A stretch of 64,000 bases of DNA from Narthecium ossifragum (Eukaryota > Streptophyta > Magnoliopsida > Dioscoreales > Nartheciaceae), in contig OY986965.1 in assembly GCA_963920575.1 (NCBI GenBank), forward strand, positions 30,622,007 to 30,686,006. Direction: 5' to 3'. Position 1 is the first letter of the stretch, and every line of letters starts with the position of its first letter. The notes below the pieces were generated by a model. That model did not search any database and was not told where the DNA came from. It was given only the letters and a program-made list of their open reading frames with translations. Positions 26,654 through 37,548 of the stretch are shown here, piece after piece. Both the position numbers and the translations under genes were made by a program.

Positions 26654-28361
26654 ATGGATAGCAAGAATAGCACCAACAGCAGCAGCAGCAACAACAAGGA
26701 AGACAAGCGATGGTCCCTCAGTGGAACCACCGCCTTGGTCACAGGGGGGAGTAAGGGTATCGGGTATAGATATATATACATGTCTCTTCTTCTCCCTTCT
26801 CTTACTACTATATATGCAAGCATGATGATCTGTTTTGCATCATCGTTATTGGTAGCTAGGACTCTGTTTTGCATCGTCGTTAATTATAGGCAGGACTCTG
26901 TTTTGCAGGCATGCCATAGTTTACGAATTAGCTCGGTTCGGTGCGTCCGTGCATACATGCTCTCGGAATCAAGCAGAACTTGATGGGTGTTTGCAGCAGT
27001 GGAAAGACTTGAACCTCAACGTCACAGGTTCTGTCTGTGATGCGTCGTCTCGAGCCCAGCGAGATCAGCTAATGGAGAGAGTCTCGGTTCTTTTCAATGG
27101 AAAGCTCAATATCCTCGTACGCTTCATATGCATGCCATTGAAAAGTCTTTAGTTTTCTATATCGATCTAATTATGTGTATGCATGTACCAACTACTTGCT
27201 TTTGCTTCTATCTAGATTAACAACGTAGGGACGAATACGACCAAGCCGACCGTGGATTATACCGCCGAAGACTATTCACTGATGATGTCCACCAACTTTG
27301 AATCGGCATTCCATCTGAGCCAGCTAGCTCACCCACTTCTCAAAGCTGCAGGATCAGGCAGCATAGTCTTTGTCTCCTCAATTTGTGGCGTTGTTGCTAT
27401 TGGAACTCAATCCATCTATTCGGCCACCAAAGGTACGTACGTATAAATGCCATAGAAATCCTTGATCAATCAATCGTCTTATATAGTTATATATATATAT
27501 ATATATATATATATAATGATTCCAATCAACTTCCTCTAGCTAACATCTACAATTTGCTTTCCTTTAATTAGGAGCAATGAATCAACTGACTAGGAACCTG
27601 GCTTGTGAATGGGGGAAAGACGGCATTCGTACAAACTGCATAGCACCTGGAATCACCAGAACCCCGCTTGCCAAATCTGTAAGCACCATCACCTCCTTTC
27701 CGAGTCTTTCAACACTTGAAAAGATTATGAAAGCATACAAGCATTCTTAGAAATGTCTATTTGGTGGATTACCGCTCAAGGATTTTCCTCCTCTTTCACC
27801 CACATCCCTAGAAATGTCAATACTATTGCGAATGAGCTTGCTATTCAAGCCCGTCTCAATAGTAGCTAGATGCGCTAATCCCACATCTTGTACCGTTTCC
27901 CCTGTAACCCGCCCTTTTTACTAGCCTCCGGGCTTACTTAGTCAAAAAAAAAAAAAAGAAAGCATACAAGCATGCATGTACGAAACATTGTCATACTTGG
28001 GGACATGTATATATATGTACATGCTGTTGGATTTAAGGCTTTTCTAAGGCCCAAAACTCGTTAATTCTTGCTGACTCCCAATAGGGTCGAAGCTAATTAA
28101 GTTGATAATTAAGTGCATGCATGCAGGATGTCCCTCGTGTCGTGTCTACAATTTGATGTGGTATTTTTTTCCTTTTTTTGGCAGTTTATTGAGGAAAAGG
28201 CCTTCCAAGGGAGTGCAGTACTGGCTCGTCTTCCTATTAGTCGCGTTGGTGAACCGGAGGAGGTGGCTTCTGCAGCTGCATTCTTATGCCTTCCTGCTGC
28301 TTCCTACATCACTGGTCAGGTCATTTGCGTCGATGGAGGATGGACAATCACTGGTTCTTAG
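26654..28361 (+). CDS. Tropinone-reductase-like short-chain dehydrogenase (TRL-4)
   Basis: Five exons: 26654-26763, 26909-27116, 27216-27432, 27572-27678 and 28185-28361; 272 residues, with GT-AG borders and the same phases as TRL-1. The Ser/Asn-rich N terminus is followed by the cofactor motif TGGSKGIG (residues 30-37). NNVG follows, then the tetrad N133, S161, Y174, K178 (YSATK), [12 protein letters not shown], and a C-terminal [10 protein letters not shown]. It is predicted to be a cytosolic NADPH-dependent ketone reductase of the tropinone-reductase-like group; the substrate cannot be read. Intron 4 carries a LINE insertion. Two orphan first exons lie 1.9 and 2.9 kb upstream and could serve as alternative starts for this gene. 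Confidence 0.9.
27487..27515. repeat. (AT)n microsatellite in TRL-4 intron 3
   Basis: About 14 AT units inside intron 3, between exons 3 and 4. Confidence 0.85.
27729..27973 (+). mobile_element. 5'-truncated LINE insertion with 16-bp target duplication
   Basis: Lies in intron 4 of TRL-4, same strand. The 16-mer GAAAGCATACAAGCAT occurs perfectly at 27729-27744 and 27958-27973. Between them are 213 bases that encode [22 protein letters not shown] and a stop, the C-terminal end of a LINE RNase H domain. A CGGGCTTA tail and a poly-A run follow. The perfect duplication indicates a fairly young insertion. Confidence 0.85.
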
Positions 28362-28567
28362 GGTCGCTTGAGTATGCATGGAACTTAAATAAAAAAGAAA
28401 GAAAAAAAAACAATAAGAAGGCAAATCTGCCATAGTTTTTCGTTCTGTCTGTTGAGTATGCTTCTCACTTGATTAATTACCGCTGTGTGTCCAAGTTATA
28501 ATGGAATAAAAGGTACTTTGTTCTTCACTATTCATGATAATTCTCGTCCATGGTTATCAATAAAAGT

Positions 28568-28571
<4 letters not shown>

Positions 28572-28619
<48 letters not shown>
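28572..28619. repeat. (AT)n microsatellite
   Basis: About 24 AT units, some 200 bases past the TRL-4 stop. Confidence 0.9.
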
Positions 28620-28621
<2 letters not shown>

Positions 28622-29583
28622 TGAGAAACGAGGGAGATAAATAACAAAGCAGAGGAAAAGACTGCAAAGGAGACGCTAATAGCTAGATGCAAATGGTTGT
28701 TCTTGTCCATACAATAAACACCAACAATAATCTATCAAGTAACCTGAGGTTAAATTCTGGCCCTTCATTGTGAAAACAGTTCGTATCCTAGATATATAGG
28801 CCGGGCCTTGTTTAGATCAGTTAATTGTACGTGGCCCTTCACTACCTCTTGTGCTCGGCCGGGCCTTGTTTAGATCCTGCCAAGCCGAGCCGGGCTTGGC
28901 CCGGAGGCCTTGGACCAGAGGTTGGCCCGGCCGAGAAGCGCTTTCAAACAAACGTTTGGAAAAACTTAATATTGTTTCAATTGTTTGTATGATCACTTGC
29001 TCGAGAAAATAAAATCAGATACTTTCACCCGAATAAGTCAGCATAGCACAGCTGATTTGCATTAACTCAAAAAGGACATAGCTATTCGATCGAATTCGGA
29101 ATTATATATGCGTCATGCATCACCTCATTCTTCTTCTATTGGTAAACTTCAAACTAACATCGCTGCCTCAAATTTATAAAAAAAAAAGTTTGTGTACCAT
29201 TTTCTGCTTATTGGCATTCCCAATTTTCTCATGAGTAATTATGATTGTATGTCTGAGTTATAGAAGACATAAAATAAATGTGTCTTAATTATCCCAGGAA
29301 ATTTTCATAAGTATCATGATATATATATGCTAGGATTGTGCATTGACAGTCATAATTCTGATGGCTAGCTAATGTGTCATGCATCATACCATTCCCTTAG
29401 CATAATTCAAACAGACATCACTACCTTCTAATAATCGATTCTTATTATGCGTCATACATTACATCATATTCCATTGGCATTCTTTTCTCCGAATATTCCT
29501 AGATATATGGGTTGATGGGAGTGCTGCGTCATACCTGCCGGCGAGTATGCAATCCTTTTCACTTCAATACATGATTAAATATC

Positions 29584-29713
29584 CATGTTGTTTTATATGG
29601 CTTGATTGGGTGACGGTGTTTTGTTTATTCCATGCTTTCTTTGTTTCTTCAGGTGTTGTGTAACTCAGTCTTTTTGAGCTTAACTATTAAAAAAAAAAAT
29701 CCTATGTTGTTTT
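29584..29713 (+). mobile_element. Short LINE tail insertion
   Basis: ATGTTGTTTT at 29584-29593 and 29704-29713 flanks about 110 bases ending TTGAGCTTAACTATT and a poly-A run. That is the same type of 3' end as the other LINE fragments here. Confidence 0.5.
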
Positions 29714-32501
29714 GTTGCAGTGTTTAGCCATGTTCATGGAATTGACGCCTTTTTCTATGATTGGAGTCTTGTCACTAATATAATGGATCAATCTTAAGTC
29801 TTTGTTGGAGTCAATTTAATATCATTAATGACCAATGCTGTTAGTTATATTATTGGGAGTAGCATGTATGACTTGAGTCATGCAGGTTCACTAAATTCTC
29901 GTCCTTTTATATGGGATCATCTTGAGCTGTCTGTTTACTAAAGTATCATCAATCCCGGGTGCACCATTTGCACTGCGGTAATCCTGCAAATATATATGCT
30001 AGCACTCTCAATGGGCCTGTCCAACCCAAGCCTGCAAATCAGGTCGGGACTGAGCCAAACCATGCATGCCCAGCATAGGCTGGCTGTGTTCGGAGCTCTA
30101 ACCAGTAATGTAGCCCGGCCACTACTTCACTGCACTGCAACGCGGTCTCACGGCTGGGTTCTTTTTTTTTTCTTTTCTTTTTTTAGTCTTTTTGATTAGT
30201 TGAGTCCGAAGACTGGATATCTAAAATTGAAGAAAAATTAAAACTTAACCTCAAATTTGGGGATCAGACTCATTCCCCCCAAATCGATGCCGCCAAAACA
30301 TCCACATATGATTTAAACTCCTATGGGATATGTACAAACAACACCTTTGAAAAAGTGGGCGCAGTCTGTCATAAAGAAAGCAGGATCTTCGCCGGCTCCG
30401 CCGGCCAAACAAGCCTCCTCAAAACATACCCAATACTATAATGGACCAGATACCTTGTTTCCTAACCTCCACACCTCGGTCTCAAGCTAGGCTGGGTTCG
30501 TGCTCAATTCTTAAGCCCAACTTAAGTATGGCCACTATTCCGCACAACAAGTGTATACAGTTCAAGTTCTTCTCCTACTCGAGCCTGCAGTCTGACCAAC
30601 AGCCCAAAGCGCTTGATCTTTCCTCTTCTTCACCTTTTCTTGTTCCCCATTTAGCCAACACGTTTTCTTATCATTGGATGGTCGAGATTCATTACTATAA
30701 ATCATATTGTTCCTCAAATCCGTGATAAAGAACATGCCAAAAGGTGTTTTTGACTGTAAAAATAGTAGAGCTGCTTCTATGATGTAAGTCGTTAAGAACA
30801 TCGGGCGTAGATTATAGTTGATTATATGAAGGATTTGTCACTTAAGTAACCTTTCATATCGCCTATTGTTAGATTATAAATATTTGAACTCATTCTTTTG
30901 CAATAACAAGATTACGCTGTTGAGGTTGAGTGACTGGAGTAATTTGGTATTAGACTAGCATAGGTCTAAGTTTATGGTTTTAGTTGAGTGTCTTGGAGTA
31001 TTTCCATACAAGCTAATGTGGTATTCTTATTAATAAACCTCAAATGTTTGAAGACTTTGAAAATTCGTATCGTAAGCATTTATGCAAGTATCGCTATCTC
31101 TATGGCTAAACGATCATCATTGACAAGAGTAGCATAGAGAATTGTGAGGACACGATGTTTTCAATGCAACAAAGTTCCAATCATGAAAAAAATTTCAAAG
31201 ACTTGGGCTTTATTATGTATTCGAGCACGAATTCAGATCCAGTCGCACGCACTCCACTTTATAGATTAAATATCCATGTGTGAAAACCCGAAGTCATTTG
31301 AATCACAAGTTAGATGGCTAGTTAGACTACATTAAATACAAACCTATGACATCTATTCCGATACCAAATTTTCTCTACGACTTAAACTTAAAAGATTAAG
31401 CCGATAGGAAATGGGTAAATTTGTACTAGTATATTCTAACCTTTCTGCATTGTTTTTTGAACAGTTTTAGTTTATTGATGACAAAGACTCGCGATGAAAT
31501 GAATACTATCTCGTACTCGATCTTATTGGGCGCGATGGTGATCAGCAAGAGGCTAGCGTGGCTTCTGGAGCTGGATAATTATCTGCTGCTTCATGCATCA
31601 CTGATCATGCCATTGGTGTCTATATATGGAGGATGGGCAGTTGGGCGGATTTATGAGTGGGCTGCACCCACATGAAAATTCTTAAAAGACCGATATATTT
31701 AACCGATTAAAATTCTTAGTTTAATTGTCAGCCCACCATCTCAGCCCACCGTCTCAGGCCACCAATCCACCGACACCTAAGAGTCAAAATTAAAATTCCT
31801 AGTGACCTCACGATTAGGTGTTGCCACCCCCACCTGCCAAATACACCTGCCAAATAGTCAAAATTGAAATGAGTCAAAATAAAAGAAAGAAGTAGGTTAC
31901 ATCATCGTACCTTCGCTAGGTTAGTTTACGACCCTGAAAGGTTTTTTTTTTTTTGAATAGTTCAACGACCCTGAAAAGGTTGGTAGTTGCATAATTGAGA
32001 GATTAGACCTCACTTGTAATTTTTTATTTTCAAAATTATTTTATGAATTATTTTACTGTTCAGAAAAGAATGTGCTTTGAATATTGAAAACACTACTTGA
32101 GCATTTACTGTTTGGATATAGTCTCTTGTTCTTGTATAGAGTAACAGTAACTGAAATATAGGAGTAAATTTTTTTAAATCCATTAGAGATATTACATTAA
32201 AATGTGAGTTTGTGATTGATATAATTTCCATCAAGCAAACCATTAGGATAGTGTTAGCCCGGACGGACTTTAAATCCTGGATCCGCCCCTGAATTGGTTG
32301 TTAGGGCCGTTCGAGTATAAAAACAAAACGAAAAAAACAGTATATGCATACACTTTTACATTATATTATAGGCTTATAGCGGGGCATGCATTTCTCTATT
32401 ATTCCGATTGTATGTCCAAGTTATGAACGAAGTATATATTCCGAGAAGTTCTCATTTTTAGCTAAGCCTAAAATTAATCGTCCACCATTGTAGCGAGTTG
32501 C

Positions 32502-33618
32502 TCATATATGACGTTTTAAAGGATAAAAGGACTTTGGCTTACAAGGCTACATACAATGCAATTGCCACCAGGCAGGGCCCCTAGAAGAGCCTGTTTGTTG
32601 CCAGCTGCTAAAATTCTCCGTGTCGATTATAAGTATTGATGTATGCTGCATGCATGGATGACTCATCCCCCCCCCCTCCGTCATCCACCTTCCTCATAGC
32701 TTCCGCCTCCCCTCTTCTCGCCACGCCCTCCGCGACTGGGCACCTCCTGATCTTTCGTATCTAGACGGGCGACCATCTAGTTCATATATAATGTTTTAAA
32801 TGATATAAGGACTTTTGACTTACAAGGCTACATACAACGCAATTGCCACCAGGAAGGGCACCTGGAAGAGTCTGTTGGTTGCCAGCTGCTAAAATTCTCC
32901 GTGTCGATTATATGTATTGATGCATGCATACATGGATGACTCACCCCCCTCCGTCCTCCAACTTCCTCATAGCTCCCGCCTCCCCACTTCTCTTATCGCC
33001 ACGCCCTCCGCGACTGGGCACCTCCTGATTATTGGTATCTAGACGGGCGACCATCTAGCTCATATATGATGTTTTAAATTATATAAGAACTTTTGACTTT
33101 TTTTTTTTTTGATTAGTTAAGCTCAACGATCTGCGTCGTCACAGAAGAAAAAGAAAAAACAAAAAAGATAGAAAAATAGACATAACTGATTAGAGCGGTA
33201 TAAGAGTCAGATCGCTCCCGACCATTTAGCCCAGCTTGCCATCTCATGCACTAATGAATTCAGCTCGCGAGGGATGTTGATGAAGCAAGAAGCAACTGAT
33301 TGAGTCGCAACCCTCCAAATCGCTAGCAGGGCCACCTCCAGCTACAAGGACTTTTGACTTACAAGGCTACATACAATGCAATTGCCACCAGGCAGGGAAC
33401 CTGGAAGAGTCTGTTGGTTGCCAGCTGCTAAAAATTCTCCGTGTCGATTGTATGTATTGATGCGCCCACCCCCGCCCACCCCCCCCCCCCCCCCGCGGCC
33501 CCCACCTTCCTCCTAGCTTCCGCCTCCCCAGTTCTCTTCTCGCTACGCCCTCCGCGACTGGCCACCTCCTGATCCTTCGTATCTAGCACAACCAACGACG
33601 GGCGACCAGCTAGCTCAT
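32502..33618. repeat. Three-copy tandem array of an approximately 280-bp unit
   Basis: Copies start at 32502, 32783 and 33061 with CATATATGA and GTTTTAAA. Each then has ACTT..GACTTACAAGGCTAC, CAATTGCCACCAGG, a C-rich patch, CCACGCCCTCCGCGACTGG and GACGGGCGACC. The third copy is split by a LINE insertion at 33099-33345. The unit is not recognised. Its right end lies less than 200 bases before the first ABRE of the PP2C promoter. Confidence 0.85.
33085..33359 (-). mobile_element. 5'-truncated LINE insertion, minus strand, with target duplication
   Basis: Read on the minus strand it encodes INIPRELNSLVHEMASWAKW then SGAI and a stop, the C-terminal end of a LINE RNase H domain. A tail containing GTTGAGCTTAACTAATC and poly-A follows. 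The flanks AAGAACTTTTGACT (33085-33098) and AAGGACTTTTGACT (33346-33359) form a 14-bp target duplication with one mismatch. The insertion splits the third copy of the 280-bp array. Confidence 0.85.
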
Positions 33619-33764
33619 CACAGCACGCGCATGCCCAGCGCATGCCCTGTCTCCCATCGTTGCAGTTTAATAGTTAAACCACATCACGTAACGCTTGGGT
33701 CTTATCACCTTTCTAGAGGATCTACGCTCCAGTTCCGGTACGAGATTAAAAGCCTGCCCGTCCC

Positions 33765-34141
33765 GACACGTGTCAACTTAATTACATGTGCAGCTGTACA
33801 CGTGTCAAGCTGCGCAGCTGCCGCCCCTTAACGCGCACGTGTCCGAAGCAACCGACCTCGGACGGGCTTTAGGTGCCGTCAATGGCATAAACTAATGGCT
33901 CAACACGTAATCGATGTGTTGTTGACCTTGGAAAGAGTAGACCGCCTCTATGATGTGACCACGTGTCCACATCCTCCCCGACAATGTGTATTAAAACCGG
34001 CACTCGGGGATCTAGGAACAACACGAGAGCCACGTGTCGATACGTAGGGTGGATGGAGCATTGGATAAACGGGGTAGGGTTGTGGAAATATGGCGGGAAA
34101 GTACGATGTCGTGCCAACTGCACCTGTCAAGAAGCTAACGT
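33765..34141 (+). promoter_or_regulatory. ABRE/G-box cluster of the PP2C promoter
   Basis: Five ACGTGTC-type elements: GACACGTGTC at 33765-33774, ACACGTGTC at 33798-33806, GCACGTGTC at 33835-33843, CCACGTGTCC at 33959-33968 and CCACGTGTC at 34030-34038. A weaker ACGTGGG lies near 34138. CACGTGTC is the classic ABA-responsive element bound by AREB/ABF bZIP factors, and several close copies normally confer ABA induction. They lie about 170-545 bases upstream of the ATG. Confidence 0.8.
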
Positions 34142-34209
34142 GGGACTGTGACGGGCAGCTGCCCGGCAGGCTTAGGCTTGCTTCTGTTACATCTCCTTCG
34201 TGGCATCCT

Positions 34210-34218
34210 CTTATATAC
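34210..34218 (+). promoter_or_regulatory. TATA box of the PP2C gene
   Basis: CTTATATAC lies about 95 bases before the ATG at 34309. A start of transcription near 34240 would leave a 5' UTR of about 70 bases. It is the only good TATA match between the ABRE cluster and the coding start. Confidence 0.55.
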
Positions 34219-34308
34219 ATCTACTACGAATCCATTCTCAGGAGGAACAAAGCTTAATTATCGGAGTTTCGTGTGTCTTTCTTTTGAGAGTTTCGTGTTG
34301 TGTCTCTA

Positions 34309-35853
34309 ATGGCGGAGGTTTGCTGCGAAAGGGTGAGCGGGGCCGGGGCGGAGGCGTTGACAACTGACGCCTGCGAGTCCATCTCTCGCACGGCGAGGCG
34401 GAGGCGGATGCGGATGCATCTCAGTAGGCCGTTGAGGTTCGACTCCGGATTGGAGGCGATCTTGCCAGCGGAGGAGTTGGCCCAGAAGAAGAGGAAACTA
34501 GATGGCCCGTCGTTTTGTACGGAGAAGGCTGACGTGGATCTTTGTTCCGGAGGAGGAACAGAGGATCTGGCGGAGGAGTCGTCTGGCGTGTCTGATTGGC
34601 GTCCGAGGTATGGGATGGCCTCGGTGTGTGGACGGCGAAGGGACATGGAGGATGCCGTCTCGGCTCATCAGGATTTCGTCCGGCGAGGTGTTCGGGATCT
34701 AGGGAGGTGCCATTTCTTCGGCGTTTACGACGGCCACGGTTGCTCTCATGTAAGAAACCATTCGATCATCTCTTGTCCATATCATGAACCGCTCTTTCTC
34801 TGCTTTACAACAGAGCTTATATATGTATATATATCTTAACGTCTGCTATAGGTTGCGGCTTCGTGCGAGCATCGAATGCATGAGATAGTGGCGGAGGAGC
34901 TGGAGAAGCTGGAGCAGGACCATCTTGCGCCGCCCAGTCCAAACTGGGGGGCGGTGATGGAGAAGAGCTTCTCGCGCATGGATGCGGAGGCATCAGCAGC
35001 TGCAGGGAGCCGTGCCCCTGGGGCAGCGACGTGCCGGTGCGAGATGCAGACGCCCAACTGCGACCACGTGGGATCCACCTCTGTGGTGGCCGTCGTCACC
35101 GCCGGCGAGATTGTCGTGGCAAACTGCGGCGACTCCCGCGCGGTGCTATACCGCAGAGGCGCCGCGGTCCCCCTTTCCTCTGATCAGAAGGTATATATAT
35201 ACGGCTTTCTTATTTGATCAGAATCACAAGAGATTGGTGCATGTGGCGATAGGATTAATTGAAACAACGATTGTTCTAACTTCTAACTCGTGTTGTTGGG
35301 CATGCAGCCCGATCGACCCGACGAGCTAGAGCGGATCGAGTCGGCTGGCGGGCGTGTGATCTATTGGGACAGCGCCAGGGTGCTCGGGGTGCTCGCCATG
35401 TCCAGAGCTATCGGTGAGTCGCGTATATATATATCTATGGCGTTTTGGATAGTATTCTGTATGCCCGGACAAAACGAACATATATACTAACTCTAAGCTC
35501 TGCGAACAGGGGATGGCTATCTGAAGCCGTTCGTGATATCGGAGCCGGAGGTAACGATCAAGGAGAGGAGCGAGGACGACGAGTGCCTGATCCTGGCGAG
35601 CGATGGGCTGTGGGACGTGGTGACTAACGAGATGGCTGGCAACGTCGTGAGGTCGTGCCTCCGGGGTAACGGACGGCCACCGAAGTTGGTCGGTGAGAAC
35701 GGAGGAGGAAATGATGGCGACCGGGCGCGATGCGGTAGAGGCTCGGATAAGGCTTGCAAGGACGCCGCCAAGCTGCTGACGAGGTTGGCTCTCTCGAGGC
35801 GGAGCATGGATAACGTGAGCGTGGTGGTGGTCGATCTCAGAAGGACGTCGTAG
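34309..35853 (+). CDS. Clade A protein phosphatase 2C (ABA co-receptor type)
   Basis: Four exons: 34309-34749, 34852-35190, 35308-35413 and 35510-35853; 409 residues. PP2C motifs appear in order: [28 protein letters not shown] (D141, metal binding), [18 protein letters not shown], then [10 protein letters not shown] (D297), ASDGLWDV (D327) and MDNVSVVVV (D396, N397). A Trp at position 280 in [11 protein letters not shown] matches the clade A lock residue that inserts into the PYR/PYL ABA receptor. Such phosphatases dephosphorylate SnRK2 kinases in the nucleus and cytosol and are inhibited by ABA-bound receptors. The basic RRRRMRMH stretch near residue 53 resembles the HAI/PP2CA N terminus. 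GDGYLKP replaces the more usual GDRYLKP/GDNYLKP. The ABRE-rich promoter predicts ABA-induced negative feedback. HAI versus PP2CA/AHG subgroup is not settled. Confidence 0.92.
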
Positions 35854-37548
35854 TTGAGGGTGGTGGATTAAAATTTTAGTTAGGTTCCGTGTTAGCATGC
35901 AAATTCTTCAGTTATTTTAGGCTTTAACTTCTTTGTTACACAATACTTCTCGGCATAGAAATAAAACGAAACCTTCTGGCAAGCAATACGATCAATGGCG
36001 TTTAGATGATTTATTAAGAGGCATTAATACATAACTGAGCTCTGAGATTAGGATATCTTATAAGAGGCATTAATACATTTCACCAACCATGAATTTTCGT
36101 AACGACTCTCTGAGATTAGGATCTTTGACTGCCGCACTTAGAGACTCTGAGATTAGAATCTAGGACATTTTCTAGTCTTGTGTGCTATGATGTGGTCGTG
36201 GATCGAGGAAAATAATAGGTATTGATGGAAGGTGAGTGGCATTTTTTGGTAGTGCCCCAAAAATGACTTCAGCCAAACATAGCACAGCCACGGGTGCTGC
36301 TATTATCGCCCAGCCCAAGGGACATTGGACTACCAATTCTGAAATCGAGGTTTTTTATCTTGGCCTCATAGCTCAATTCACCTTATATCTGATCAAAATG
36401 GGGCTTGGGCCGGACTTTTATCTAGGATTAACAATGAAAATCATGTCCAAGCCCTGCCCAAGGTATCGAGCCAGATGCGACCAGACCGGCAAACCGTGCC
36501 CATTCTATATTTTAGATGAAGAAAACAAGAATTATTGATTGCAGCCAAGCATGGGTGAAGACCCGCCAATTTCGGGCCAGAAGTTAAGAGTTGAGGCCAA
36601 GTCCGACCCAGGGAACAATTGTCTTACGCAAGCCGAAACCAGAACGGGCTAGACAGGTCGGGCCTTTTGGGCCTCTTAGCCCACACATGCCATGGATTCG
36701 AAGGCACCTTTGTGACTGTCTTATAGCAGAGCACCAAGATACGAGTGTATCTTGTCAAAATCAACACAAACAACAAAAAATTATTAGTCCGATGTTCACT
36801 TGGGCGTATGCATACATTCTCCAAACAATAAAATTTCATGTACATAAACATATGTAATGCACATACCATTTAATCAACAGTGAGATACTAATTGATTGAT
36901 TTATTCTATCGGTAATCACTTCATCAATAGTGTGATACCGATTGATTGATTTATTTCATCGATAGTCACTTAATCGATAATGGGATACCGATTGACTGAT
37001 CTATTCCATCGGTAGTGAGATACCGATGGATTAAATCAACCAATCAATATCTCACTACCGATCCGATCATTGATACATTCAATCGGTGATGAAATACCGA
37101 TTGATTGATCTAATCCATCAATATTGGACTACCTCAGTATCTCATTATCAATTCGACTCCACGGCATGGGTAATGTCCATGGTTGGCATGGGTAATGTAC
37201 ATGGTTGGCATGGGTAATGTACATGGTTTGGACCATGTACATATATGAAGGCTTTCAATCAATGCTCTTATTGAAATTCCTCTTAATATGCCAACTAATG
37301 GGCAGGGGAACCTAACATGGTTTTACAAATAACATTCTCCAAATGAGATCATGGGAACCTTTTATTCTCGCAGAAGAGGCAAATCACATATTAGCAGGTA
37401 CTCAAATGTTATTATTTCATATCCCTTCTCTACTTTTTTTTTTTTCCCACCGGCGTGTCATCCAGAATATGCGACGTCATGAGGAATAAGTAGACCATTT
37501 CCGATGTCAGGACGACGTCCCATTTGTGCATCATATATGCCTCCCATC
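35854..37548. other. Intergenic between the convergent PP2C and SMO2 genes
   Basis: Both neighbours' 3' UTRs lie here. A degenerate transposon-like patch rich in GGGCC and CAAGCCC spans about 36290-36700. A minisatellite follows at 36880-37150, then a 22-23 bp tandem repeat of CATGGTTGGCATGGGTAATG at about 37165-37235. No gene is supported. Confidence 0.5.
36880..37150. repeat. Degenerate approximately 60-bp tandem repeat with inverted copies
   Basis: Units built on GATACCGATTGATTGAT..TATTCATCGGTAGT recur about four times. A stretch near 37030-37060 carries the motif inverted (CAATCAATATCTCACTACCGAT), so the array can fold on itself. Confidence 0.7.

Larger units (their letters stand above)
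28362..32501. other. Intergenic between TRL-4 and the PP2C region
   Basis: TRL-4 3' UTR, then a TA tract (28572-28619) and a GGCC-rich patch at 28795-28935 where GGCCGGGCCTTGTTTAGATC occurs twice. A LINE tail at 29594-29703 is flanked by ATGTTGTTTT repeats, and a reversed tail lies near 30165-30200. A transposon-type end GGATCCGCCCCTG lies at about 32280-32292. No gene is supported; the frame at 31457-31675 has no recognisable domain. Confidence 0.5.

Noticed and set aside
31457..31675. 72-residue plus-strand frame with hydrophobic stretches
   Set aside because: Considered as a displaced SDR exon, but it has no cofactor, YxxxK or DGG motif and no family match.
35326..35898. 190-residue minus-strand frame opposite the PP2C
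   Set aside because: Shadow of PP2C exons 3 and 4 caused by high GC; no domain.
36880..37150. Regular repeats considered as a CRISPR-like array
   Set aside because: Degenerate, partly inverted units without uniform spacers, in a plant nuclear context; this is a minisatellite.
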